This document shows, one piece after another, positions 10,986 through 23,700 of a stretch of DNA of 64,000 nt. This DNA is from Atrichornis clamosus (lineage: Eukaryota > Chordata > Aves > Passeriformes > Menuridae), in the NCBI GenBank assembly GCA_013400975.1, contig WBMZ01005343.1, positions 369,473 to 433,472 of the forward strand. The letters run 5' to 3'. Each line of letters begins with the position of its first letter. Positions within the stretch are counted from its first letter, which is position 1. Below the pieces are notes generated by a model. The model saw only the letters and a program-made list of their open reading frames with translations, had not been told where the DNA came from and searched no databases. The position numbers were made by a program, and so were the translations under genes.

Positions 10986-13900
10986 ACATGACATTGATAC
11001 TGTCTTGATCTGCAGAAATGCTGTGGATTACATTTTGAGTGCCTTTTCAAGATCTTGACACTGTTAATCAATTACAAGACATAAAGTCCACTTGTCCTAT
11101 GTCCATTGTCCTATGGATGGAAACATCTGGCTGTCCTTTTTTCAAGAGTGGAAACACTTTAATGATTCCCAAATTTGTTGCATTCTTTCCTGACAGAAAC
11201 TGGCTTATTGAGTTCCACTGATTTCTAGAGTCTTCTAATAAGTATGTGGGGGGAAAAAAAGGAAGGGAAATTAAGTATCTAAGCAGCAATGGTAATATAA
11301 CTTCTTAAAGGATGATTTTATTTATTTTTAGAAAGACAGTAACTTATTTTAGAAAAATACAGTACATTCATTTGATAGTGGTACAATGTAAAAATAATAT
11401 AGATTAAACAAAGATCAGATGTACCTTTTCAGTACACTTATATATACTTGAAGACTTGAAGTTGGTTATGGTAATGTTTATCTGGGTTTAGAAGGTCTTC
11501 AAAGTGTGTGGCTGCTCATGCTTCTTTGATCATGCACCCCTTTGAAAAATATAGCAGCTTTGGAAGAACTTCTTTTTTTCAACTCTACATCCTCTGAAAT
11601 AATTCAGGAAACTCTTGTTCTTGTGCATTTATCTTCTCTGTGTATATGCAATCTTTTATTCAAAGTTCTACAGTATTATGTAGATAACAAGAAAAAATAA
11701 TATTTTGGGTTTTTAGGTATTTTGTCTTAAGAATAGAATTTGTTTTTTCTGGTTGGGAGAATCTACTGGCTAGATAAATATATTAGTTATGTCCCAATAT
11801 TAGAGAAAATTACTACTGTACAATATATTTAAATATTAAAAATATAACGCTTCTCTCATAAAAATGTTTTTTAATTAAGACTAGGTGCATTATAATCTTA
11901 TACAAAGTAATTCAGTGCAGTGATTTTTGGAGTTGATGTCCATGAAATGGAAAAGAGATGATTGCTGACTCTCCCAAAGGCTCTAGGTGGATAAATAATA
12001 TGTAGCAGTGGGATTTATTTCATAGTTATTTTGTGGTTCTGGAGTGGTTGAATCTGCAGCAGGAAGAGTTGAAAATACTGGAAAAAAAACAAAAGTTCAT
12101 TAGCACCTAAATATGAATCAAATAAATTTCTCTCTAGTTTTGGCTGATTCAGTTAGCTTAATCTAAATGTGTAAGTTACTGGTATGATGAGCTTGATAGT
12201 ATCCATTGAATCTAAAACTGTTTGTACCATGTTGTGGTCTTTAGTTAAGCTTTTTCAAATGCATGTAGTTTGTCCCATATTCAATATGATGGAGATGATG
12301 CAGCCTCTTGGAAATTAAAAAGGAGAAGGGCTAGAGCCACCAGTTTATTTTAGTTCATAACTTCAGTTTAGGTATTGATTCTGCTGGACATTTAGACTTT
12401 AAGTACCTTTTGAATATGATTCCTGTTTTAACTCCTTTATTCTAAGCATCACTGACACACTTTTGAAAGTGCAGCTTTAATCTAGATTATGTTCATCATC
12501 ATTTCTATACTTGCTTATGCTTAGATTTCAGATGTAGTATTCTGGACATATGATTTCTGCACCAGTTCTGTTTTCCACTAACACTCACACTAAAATATTT
12601 ATCTAGCAATGTGTGGTCTATTTAGTAAAAGAAAATATAAGTTATAGTAATGAAAATGTAATTGGACTTCAACTCTGAAGTTTGGTGTACCGGAAATGTT
12701 CAACTGTAAGTAGATTCCGTACAGTACGAGTAAGGTCCATTGCTACTTATGAAAACAAGGAAAACTGAAAACAATTAGTATTAAAAATACAACCTATTTT
12801 TCTGGGAAATAAAACCAAACAAAAGCCCAAACCCCTTCATTGTTTTTGAAAGAACTCAGCTTTTATCTATTTGAATATAATTTGATGGCTCTAACTTCCT
12901 TCTCAGACTCTGAAAATCACCTATGGATGTGTTTTATGTCAGATGAAGGACTGAAGTTTTACATGCAGACAACTTTGCTTTCATTCATTCTATGTTAACA
13001 TTTCTTGTCTGTACATGTCCATGCAAAGTTTTAAGCTGATAGGCACATGTAATTGTTTTCAAGCCATAGTTTCTCCTTTCTCTTCTAAATTCGCAGAACT
13101 AAAATTATTTTATTACCAAGTAGGAGAAAGGCAGAATTAGGACATGTATTTTGGAATGAAATAAAATACGTGATTCATTATGTATTGAGCTATGATACTC
13201 TGTAATCCTGAAGAACAGGTTTTTTAGGAAAGAACATTCCTTTGCTGCAGTTTATTCCATGTGCATTCTGTAGCTCCACTGCTAGACTTACCACATATTT
13301 TGAAGTTCTGTTAGTTTTTCCAATATATTTGAGCACTTGTTAGTAATTTATCCTCAAAAACTCAAGTATTTTCTATACTTTTTCAAGAAACAGGATAGTT
13401 GGATGTTTGTGATGCCACTCTGTCTTCATCTTACAAAAAAAAGTGAGTAAATGTCAAGTAATTTGTGTCAGGTGTATGCTCCAAATGAAAGTCCATCAAT
13501 CATTTTTGGCCCTTTAGTGCAATGATTATCATTTCAAAGACGCAGGAGGACATTAAAGATAATGGCTTTTCTGTTGTCTATTATCTCTAACAGACTTCAC
13601 GTAATTATTAGCATGTGTTCTCATTTACGGAGAGTGTCAATATTTTGAGTGAATAGCATTTTTTTAACTGAAAGGGATATGTCTGTCAGCAAGTTTTTTG
13701 TCCATCTAACTAAATGAGGAATTACAATTAATGAATTTTGTGTTTCCGCAAGAAGGGCAGATATTGCAGAAAATGTTGGAAGCTTTGCAGGGTTGAAACA
13801 CAATGACTGTCTTCAGCTGTCTGCATAAGATAATAAACAGTGTTCAAACTTAAGTAGAAGTAGTAGAATGCTAGTGCATACTCTTCTGAGGCACTCTCAC

Positions 13901-14961
13901 TTTCTTTTTATATTTTGTGCTGTGCTGAGAAAAATAACTGGCATTTTCTTGTTTATCATAAAGCTCTGCATGTTGATTGTAGCAAGTATCCATAAAGAGT
14001 GAATACCTCTTTTGTGGTGTGTCTTATTTTTAGTTCTGATAGGAGTAAAGTTATTGACATAAGTTTCTTGCTAGCTCATTTTGTACCTCCTGTTTTAACC
14101 TGACAAATTGCCATTTGTGTGTCCTTTAGAAAAAGGCTAAAAGTAGTGGGGTTTTTAAGCTAATAAAATTGTAAATAGAATTTTAAAAATATACAGCTAT
14201 GGTTCATACATGTTAAGTAAAAAATAGTTAAATTTGGCTCTCCTTTGAGAGAGAATAAAAGAGATAATGTCTAGTGTTAAGCTTCTAAAATTGCAATGGT
14301 AACTCTTGGCGTGTTTATGTAGAATGGCTTCAGAGGCATACTTTGGCTTCTTGTGCAGGATGTTCTTCCTCAGTTTGAACAGGGTTTCAGCACTCTGCCC
14401 ACGGGTGCAGGCTGTTGACTTGCCATGAAAGTTAATGAGTGGGAATGGAGGGTAACAGTGTGATACGCAGGACAGCTTTTTAGCTTATGGCTTTTCTCAG
14501 TAAATTTAAATATTATGGAACTAATCCATGCACCACCAGGAGGAAGGATTTAGCTTTTAATCACTAAAGTAAACTAAATTTCTTCAGATTTCTGCACCAG
14601 TAAGTGTCCTGGACAGAATGTAGACATTGCAGTTAGACAAAACAGTAAAGTCTGTTGTATAGTATTTAACGAAATACATTTCTGGCTACATTAGAGAAAC
14701 ACCTTCTAATGGGAGTGACAGAATCATTTATTAATATATTCAAGCTTTGGTGTATCTTCAGTTTTAAATTAGATGAGACACGTGTACAGCAAATCAACTA
14801 ACTTAATAACATTAAAAAGTAGTCAGGTTAAAAACCATATAGAGCAAATAATGTTATGGATCAGTGAAGTAAATGAACTATCACCAGCAGTCACAATTTT
14901 GTCACTAAGCAAAGGATGCATCCATTACAACAATACATCCATAGTCTGGAAAAGCAACAGG

Positions 14962-15012
14962 CAGCTGGCAGATCCCACCAGCTGGCACAGCAACATCAGC
15001 TGGCGTCAGCTG
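14962..15012. promoter_or_regulatory. Homotypic cluster of four CAGCTG E-boxes
   Basis: Perfect CAGCTG palindromes at 14962-14967, 14979-14984, 14997-15002 and 15007-15012, with a CAGCTA shortly after. CAGCTG is the site for bHLH factors of the MyoD, AP-4 and related classes. This is a sequence observation; enhancer function is inferred only. Confidence 0.4.
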
Positions 15013-17662
15013 GGCTTTTGCTGCTTACCTGTCACTGCCAGCTACTAGCAAGTCCCGATATGCCGAGAGGTGATCAGTGATTTGTCTTCTAAAAGCATAG
15101 ACTAAATAGTTCAACACAGTCTTTACAAACTTGCCTTTTATTTGTTCTTAGGTTTTTATTGAACTGAAAAAGTGCTGATTTTTTTGTGTCTCCTCTCTAT
15201 TTGAAATTCACACACATATTTAATTCTCCCTCAGTGACTTCACCAGAATAACCATAATTTGGGACAAAATTAGTGTCTTTGAAACTTTGTTCTCTGCTTT
15301 ACTACTAATTATATATTTTAGCTGCGGAATCTTTCAAGTTACACATTGATTCTAAAAATCTATTACAAAAGTCTAGTATAATACTTAGCATTATAATGAA
15401 GGGTTTGGAGTAGTTTTATGCTCAGTTTAAGCTATTCTGTTGTCATAGTTCTCCATTTTTGCTCTCTAATGAATAAAGCATTAGCCTTCAGTGACTTTGT
15501 TGAAGCTATTTCAGGTAGTCTGCATCTAGTTTGATGCCTGGTAATTGTGACCATGTGTACATTTGTCTAAAATGCATGTGAACATACAGTCAGTTGCCAT
15601 TTTAAATAATGAATCTCTGGTTTAGCTTTTAAAATTACATGGGATTGTCTTTAAGGGGCTTTTTTCACTAATCTTTTAAGGAGGAAAACTTCGTAATGTC
15701 CTCTGGTTTGATCATATCTGAAGAATATATTAGCACTTACAAATACTCCAATGGAATGATTTCAAATGTCATATTGTCTGCAACAGGTATAGTCTGGAAA
15801 GGTTTTGCATCAAACTAGGCATGTCTAATGGGGTTTATGACAACCTATGAATTTGCCTTGAACAAGGTCAGGTTGGAGGTTAGTGAATGCTATACAAATT
15901 ACATACTACTCAAACCTGTAATTATCCCTGTAAGAAGTTAATGTGCTGTGGAGTTCAGCAAATTCATGTAAAGCTTCAGAAATGACCATGATAAACCAAG
16001 CAGTTACTTACATTTGCTCAGAAAAATCAGTCAACAGGATGTGATGGTTCTACAGTGTTCATTTAAGGTAACTTGTAGCAAAATTATCTTGCCTGCTTGT
16101 GTGCTCAGGAGGTAAAGAGCCTGAATTTTTTGTCATTAGAAGGAAACACTTTTGATAGTATTACTTTCTTAATATCCATCATATGTACTGTTTATATGGG
16201 CAGAAAAAACTCTCAGGATAGATTTTTTCAAATTTTGGCAGAAAATATGCAGTATCTGCTTAAATATAAGTTTATTAAATATCCATCTGATCTTCGTTGA
16301 AGACAGCATATGTTCCAACTTGTGCATGTATTGTCCAATTTTAGTACTCTATAATTAAAGAACTAACTTTGCATTTTCAGGTGAAAATGTCAGTATCATT
16401 TCTCTTTTTCCTGTATTTGTCAAAAAAACCTGCTTTTGTGTAGATGAATAAGTATTTTCATAGTTAAATATTTGTAAATCACATAAAATACAGGAAACAT
16501 TTGTATGAGTTGGTATAAATTTTGTCGGTTAATTGTCTCTAATGTAAGCATCAGTAAAAATATTCTAGGAATAAGGGATAACAATTACTTAAAGTTTTTA
16601 CTACTTTTAAATATCCAAATGTAAGTATCACCTAAATATTAAAATTAAATTTGGAGTTATATAGATTAAATATTGTTCAGATACTAAGAATACAAATTTA
16701 GGCATTACTAAGAGGTGAGCCAACTGTTTGGATCTGAACATATCATATATTTTAAGAACTTATGTCTGTATTGCATTTTGTCTTATCTTCCTTAGGAAGT
16801 AAATCAAAATCACAAATACCAATAGCCCAAACATTGTGGGATATCTGGTTTTGACATTTTTAACACACGAACTATACTTCCAAAATTCTGATGTGTTTAC
16901 TTTTCTTTATTTATCGACTGATCCCCATCATTATAACTGATTTCAACCAGCCAAAATAACCTTAAGGTTTCCCTTCCTCCTCTTTCTTCTTCTCCCCGCA
17001 ACTGACATCAGAAAATATTACAAGTTGGATGTCAGTATATTATACTATCAAGTGTCTGTTTCCCAAATGTGTAAAAAATCCTGAAATCCCTGTGAAGTGT
17101 CAACAATGTGAAATAAGCACATTCAGACAGGAGTGAAAGAAATACTTTCAATAGTGCCCAGTGTTGCAGAAATAGTGTTGAGAGGGCATGAAAAGACAGT
17201 TCTTCAATTCCTCTTGGTCAGGAATTGATCCCTTGCTAAAAAAATAGACATAAACATGTTCACACGGAAATGTAAACTAGCAGACTAACTAAGGAACTTG
17301 TGATGTACTCAGTGTCTTAAATAGTTCTTCAATACCACTTAAAGAAGAAGGGGGAAAAACTATATTCCAGAATCAATATTTGAAGTGCCTTTTTCTTTTC
17401 CTGCTTAATAGCATCCTGCAAGTAAGAGGTGATGTTCTTTACTAGACCTGGTGAGAATTCAGTCTTACATTTATAAGCCATTTGTAAAGGTGCAGAGCAT
17501 AGAGATAAGATGAAGGGCTTGCTACCATATTTAGTTAATAGAAAGGTTTGATGTTTTGAGAAACATTAAATTGAATTCACAAATTATCTTTTGTTACAAA
17601 AATGAATGAATGCCTTGTAGAGTGTTCACTTGATCTCAAATCATTTTGCATAATCTTTCTAG

Positions 17663-17750
17663 ATTATCAAATTGTTGGATGGAAAACGGTCTCAAACTGT
17701 AGGAATTTTAATATCAAGTTTGCACCTGGAGATGAAGGATATTCAACAAG
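17663..17750 (+). CDS. FMN1: FMN1 coding exon: FH2 [11 protein letters not shown] segment
   Basis: An 88-nt exon with 29 codons plus one base (G). It encodes [20 protein letters not shown] followed by HLEMKDIQQ, the near-invariant FH2 segment (L-D-x-K-R-x-x-x-x-x-I) at the start of the knob. The acceptor is CTTTCTAG (AG 17661-17662) and the donor CAACAAG|GTAAGT at 17751 is a full consensus. It ends in phase 1; the split codon becomes Ala with the next exon, matching QQAI in formin-1. Confidence 0.94.
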
Positions 17751-20700
17751 GTAAGTGTTTCTTACACTTGGTATATTGTACTTGCATGGCTATTTTATCA
17801 CAGCTCTCAGAGAATTTCTTACATTTCAGAATGTTTTGAATACAGTCCCCTAAGGTAACAGAAGAATTGTTCTTCCAGTATATTCCACTATATGTAAAAA
17901 TTTCACCTAATTATTAGCATTGAATTTAGGTACAATCCCTGTACCCTTTCAGTAAACATATCAGTTTCAGCACAGTGTTTTCATATTCCTCCCTTGCAGT
18001 TCTCTGCTTTTTCTAAAGTAAGTCCTCCACTAACAGAAATTAAATTGATGTAATTTTGAATAAATCTTTTCGGCTTCAAACATATAGTCAGTATTTTTTA
18101 ATGTTTAAATTTTGCTTCGTGAACAGTATGAAAAGTGCATCCCAAACTGATGTTACCACGTAACAGTCAGAAATAAAATTACTGGATGGCATTTTTCAAA
18201 GCGTAGGGCTAGTCAGTATGTAAATTCCATTACTGGTAGAAATTATTTGAGTTTGCCAGTACAACTGTAGAGAAATACAGATTTTTCAGAACACTGGAGT
18301 GATTGAGAGACTGCTTATGTTCTGGATTTTAAAAGATATTGTTTCGGGATATTGTTTATTTCTTTTTCACATTAAGAAAAGGAAAATATTCACCATTTAA
18401 AACAACTGCTGGAACAACTCAAGTTGATGTCTCCTTTTTTGCTATTGTTTTCCCTCCGTCACATGCAAATACTGGGTAGGGTGTTGAGATGCTGCTGGCA
18501 TTGATTATTATTAATTTCAAAAAAGCCTTTGAGCATCTAGCACTTTAAAAGCACAAGGGCTTACAGATGTCTCTTGGGTTGCAGGGGAATAAGGAAAAGA
18601 AGGAATAACTTTGTCTGCCAGTATTGTGTGAAAGGTATCAGAATGAGATGGAAAAAAACTGCTATTACTAAAGGTCTAAATAATCTGCTGGCAGAAATTA
18701 CAGCAGCATAGGGATAGAACAGAAGCTGTATTATAAAAATTGAGTAATATTCTTAAGTATCTTCAGAGATGGGTTTTATTTTTATTTTCCATGCCATGAG
18801 GTTCTACTAAAATAGAGCATCTCTATCTCTCTCTCAGTTGTTTTCTGTACTTCTATAGCTTTTGAAATTTTCTAGCCAATTTATTCAAAATCTAAGAGAA
18901 TATAATGACTCAAATATTTGGGTATGTGTACAAAGCATTGTCAGCTTGACTCAGCAGTGCACTTTTGAATCACATCTACCAGTTGTCCCTTTTGCTGTGT
19001 TTGCATTGCAGAGCAATGCAGAGCAGCCTCAGAGTGCACAAACATCCTTCAGAATCAAATTAAATGAGAAGATATGCTTTAGGAGCATGCCAGCAGTCTC
19101 CATGTATAGCAGGCTTTAAATTCCCCAGGATCAGATCAGAGATAGTTAAAACTCCCTGAAACATGTATAGTGTGATCTGTTGCTGTCTACAAATCCATTT
19201 CTAAAGACTACACTACTTGCAGTTGTAGACATAGCTAATGTAGTCCTACAAGTTTAATGAAAATTAGAGTGTTGGTAGAAGAAAGACACCAAAACAAGTG
19301 CTGTCACTGAAGAAGAGTTTAGAACTCATCACCCTTTCTTGTCTGAGGTAGCGAATGACTGGCCTGTCACCACATGTGTTGCTCAAGGCAGCAATAGGAT
19401 GTGCTGCCTCTTGCTTATGGAAGCAGCTAGGAGCTACCATCAGGATTTGGGAACACCATTAGTGGAACTTTTTTAGAAATGTACCAACAAAGCAGGATGA
19501 CAGATTCTAATGAAAATCTGTGTTCAGAGAGTATCTAGGGTAAAACAATCAGTTCACAAGACTCAGAGAAAACATTGTTCTGTAGAGAGAACCTTTAGAA
19601 ATGCATATTGCTGTGAAGACGACAGAATTATGCTTGTTTCTCTTTTAATGTATGTTTATCCCATAATATTTCGTGTAATTTAAATCTGTAGGCAGTCCTG
19701 CCTATCAGCAAATTATTTGAAGACTACTGTAATCAATGCACTGGATGAAAAAAAATGATAATAAGTTAAGTGACACAGTGGTGCATGACAACACCTAACG
19801 AAAAAAACCACGTAATCACTAGGTCATGAAAGTCAATTTCTTTTTTATTTTTTTAACAAAGTGGAGTTTCAAACACCTACCTCTAGGAACATGCAAGTTA
19901 AGCACTCATCTCTTATTTCCTGTTTCCATTGCATAATTCAGTATGTGAAAAACAGGTACAAGTTAATGGTCTTTGACCACTTGCAACAGAGAATGTAGAA
20001 ACTTGAAGCAAAAGAAAGGCAAAAGTGAAAAAACCTCCTAATTTTTACTTCAAGTTTCTATGACCACGTTTATTGAAAAGTCACGTACAAATGAATATAC
20101 TGTCTGTGTAGTGTGCTGGTTACTCTACCTTAGGTAGCAGTTACAGCATACAGATAATCTCAGATAAACTGCCCTGTGCATACAGATGCATGCAAAATTG
20201 TAGAGAAAAGACAAAACAAGAGTAATTACAAGAAAAATTGCATCCTCCATTAAAATAGTATGAGATTTCTGCATCCATAGGATTATCCTCCCAAATTAAA
20301 GTACATAGCTTCACAGCATATTCTGTAGATAATTCAGCAGTGCAAAATAAGCAAGTGACCATATCTGGCATCCAGATGTTTCAGTTTGCATTTGATAATG
20401 AGCCAGCTGCCACACTTAGGAAGGGAATCTCCCACACATGTTCATTTAAGAGAGTGAAGTTCATCCTTTGCAGATAAGTTTAAATTCATGCTGCATCTGA
20501 GTACAGTCCAGGAAGAAGAGAACATAAAATGAAATAATTATTTTGGGTAGTGTTGGTATTATATGATACAGAGGGAAAGTTGACGTTGTCACAGAATCAC
20601 AGAATGAACTAGGCTGGAAAAGACCTTTGAGATTATCAAGTCCAACCTATGACATAACACTGCCTTATCAACTAAACCATGCACTGAGTGCCACATCCAG

Positions 20701-23700
20701 TCTTGTTTTAAACACCTCCAGGGAGGGTGACTCCACCACCTCCCTGGGCAGCCCATTTCAATGACCAATCACTCTGCTAGTGAAGAATTTTTTATAATGT
20801 CCAGCCTAAACTTCCCCTGGTGCAGCTTAAGGCTCTGTACTCTTGTCATGCTGCACCTGTTGTAATACTCACCTTTTTTTTCAGGTGGGAGAGGAAAACA
20901 AATCCTAGGTGCTGCAGTGTTCTGAGAACACTGGTGAATCTGGTATTGGTGAGGGTAATAAAGTTTTTAGTTAGACCACTATTGATGTTACTCATTTCCT
21001 GAGCAGAAGAAACAGGCAGAACGTGTCTGACTCATCTGTATATTGAAAAGACAAATAACAAAAACTAAATTGTGCATAAGTTTGAGATTATTTTTAAGGC
21101 TACTTCTCTGCATTTTTTTAAAACCTTTATAAAGAAGAGGTGGGAATAGCGGAGATCAGTTGTTAGATAGACTTAAAGACTACATACTTAGAGAAGTAAT
21201 CTCCATTTCGTATCATTCCAATTCTGTCTTTTCCTGTGGTTGTTCAGCTGAAGTATTACAGCTTGAGAGACAAACTTGTGGCTCAAGACTATTTGTGTAG
21301 CCTTGCTGTTGAAAAATTTCAACTTGTTCCACAGTGAGGTGTTTCAGTTTTATTTGTAATGGGAAATGCTGATTATAACTGTGTGAGAAAACCCTCTGTG
21401 GGCCCTTGTCCCAACTTTTTACAGGGCAACATTCTGCTCACTGAGTCAGTTCCAGTGTAGTAGGTGGCAATAGCAGATGGAAAACACATAATACTCTTTT
21501 CTGCAGTGTACGTCATCTGTGCTGGCTTTCCCTGAGCTACGGAGAGCCTTGTTCAAGGGTTAACTGGCAAAACTGTGGAGCAGCCAAGATGAAAAAACTT
21601 TCAGTTACAGAAAATGGGGTGTAGATAAAATGTAGATGCCTGTGTTCAAAGAGTAATTATCTTTCCTACCTCTTGCCACTAAAATTGTAGGGCACCAGAA
21701 GGTCTGCTGCTGTACCTTGCTGGATGTGTTTCACTAATACCCCTGATTTCCATCAGGATACATTAACTACATTGTCTGTTGGCATACATACTGCTATATT
21801 TTCCATGGGACTAAATCTTTGAGGTATGGTAGATCACACCAGATGCACACTTAATAGGTTATTGTACTCTTTGTAGTAGCGTAAAGTACTGTATTACTCT
21901 GTTCAGGGCAACTACAGGCTTTGCAGGTACATTTACCAAAGCCAGAGTAGCTGTGCATAGCACTACAATGATGACAGAAGGTAGCCTCTATGACAAAGAG
22001 GAGAACTTGACATTGATCCTTTGCATTGAGACTACTTCTAACACTAGAAGTGAAGTGTCTGACTGGTTTTCTTCAACTTTGTGATATCCCCTCCATTATC
22101 AACATACTGGAGTAAATTGGAAGAATGTGAGCTGTAGATTAATCCAACCAGGCTGATGATCAGTCTAATAACCATTCTGATTCAGTGTTATATTTGTAAT
22201 CATCCTGTGTGCTGGTCTTCCTCTAATAAGAGACCATAGAAGTTATATAAAAAGGTTTACATTGTCTTAGTGCAATTTATGGTTTATGGCACATCTAAAC
22301 TTTAGAGACCAGTATCATTGTTAACCAGGCACTTTTCTTAGCATCGTAAAGGCTATGTTTTCTATGCATAAAGCAAATTAATCCAAAGCAACTCTAATCT
22401 GCAGACTTTAGTGTGCTCAGAATTTCTAGATTCCAGTTTCTGTTTTAACCATACCATACAGCAGAAATAGTTTCACAGCTCCTCTCGCTTTTATATTTCG
22501 GAATACTTCCGGGTAAGGAGAAATGCTTTGGAATATTTCTTACTTGCACTAGGTGAAAATAGTTCTATGGGGTTTCAACTGAAATATTTTGCAGGGTGGA
22601 AGCATGGATTGCAAAGGTTTAAAAACTGTTGTTCTGAAGCTGTGTGACTTTTTCACCTACCCAAAATATTACATGTGTATATTCTATATATACTGTATAC
22701 TATGCATGAAGTATAGAGATAGCTGCATACCTGTCTCAGAAGGTGGGAAACTATTTCATTTAAAATTAAATATTTTTCTATTTTTTGGGAAAATTCACAA
22801 CATACCTTTTTACGAATCTGCTTTGGACATCCATTGCATGTGGGTTAGCATTAGTGCCAGAGTCTTTTGCTCATGACTTCTTGCAAGACTAGAGCTTTCT
22901 CAGTCTTCTAAACCTATTTGTGCCTGTGGTGCTTTTTTTTGCATTGCATGGCAGTGAATACTGGAGAAAACCTTTACATAAGTTTATAACATACCAATTT
23001 GTCAGAAGTAAACCAGAGTGATTTGGATATTTTAGGCGGTTTTTATAAGCAGAGATTTGTATTTAACAGTTGTCATTGTATAATTGACTAGGTCAGTCAC
23101 AACTTAATTTAAATTTCCCAGTGACGGGCTGCATATTCCCATGAAATCAAGCCTTACTCAACAGAATGTAGTACATAAAACAACAAAGTACTTCCAGGTC
23201 AAATAAATGTACCTTTGGCAAGCTCTTTTTATTTAAATAATGTATTTTTGTTTTATCATTAGGGGACAGTTAGGGTAATTTCTTCATACTTCATAGTCTA
23301 ATTGTCACATTAAGTGGTTTGATACTGGTGAGTATATGTAAGCTTTGTCAGCAGGACTTGAATCCTGGTCTAACCAAAATGGGTTTAGTAGGAGTGAGGC
23401 TGTATATCAGATTCAGCCTTAAGACTGGTGGTATTTAAGCTGATTTAGAGGAGATAAGTATATTTTTCATATTTAACCTCTAAGTTCTAAAGTTGTATGT
23501 AGACTGCACGCAGTATGCTTTGAATTCTCAGCTTTTCTTTGGTTTACGTTTTTTAATTGGTAGAGTGTGTAAAAAATCAGTGCAGTAGGGAATCTGTTAG
23601 ATTCGGTTTTTTAAAGTATGTTAAAAACCTTTGGTATAAGTTTATATTTGAAGCAATGCTCTTAGCATGTGAAATGTAGCTGGCAAGTATTTTTATGTGT

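Larger units (their letters stand above)
6524..17662 (+). other. FMN1 intron (11.1 kb)
   Basis: Phase-0 intron with GTATTT donor and TTTCTAG acceptor. Contents recognised: a CR1 3' end at 9781-10025, an (AT)n microsatellite at 10203-10229, a possible ancient CR1-like remnant at about 10787-10985, and a cluster of four CAGCTG E-boxes at 14962-15012. The rest is AT-rich unique sequence with many short, unconvincing open frames on both strands. Confidence 0.85.

Noticed and set aside
10730..11071. 113-codon minus-strand frame
   Set aside because: No domain, no splice or promoter context, and it overlaps a possible CR1-like remnant; treated as chance.
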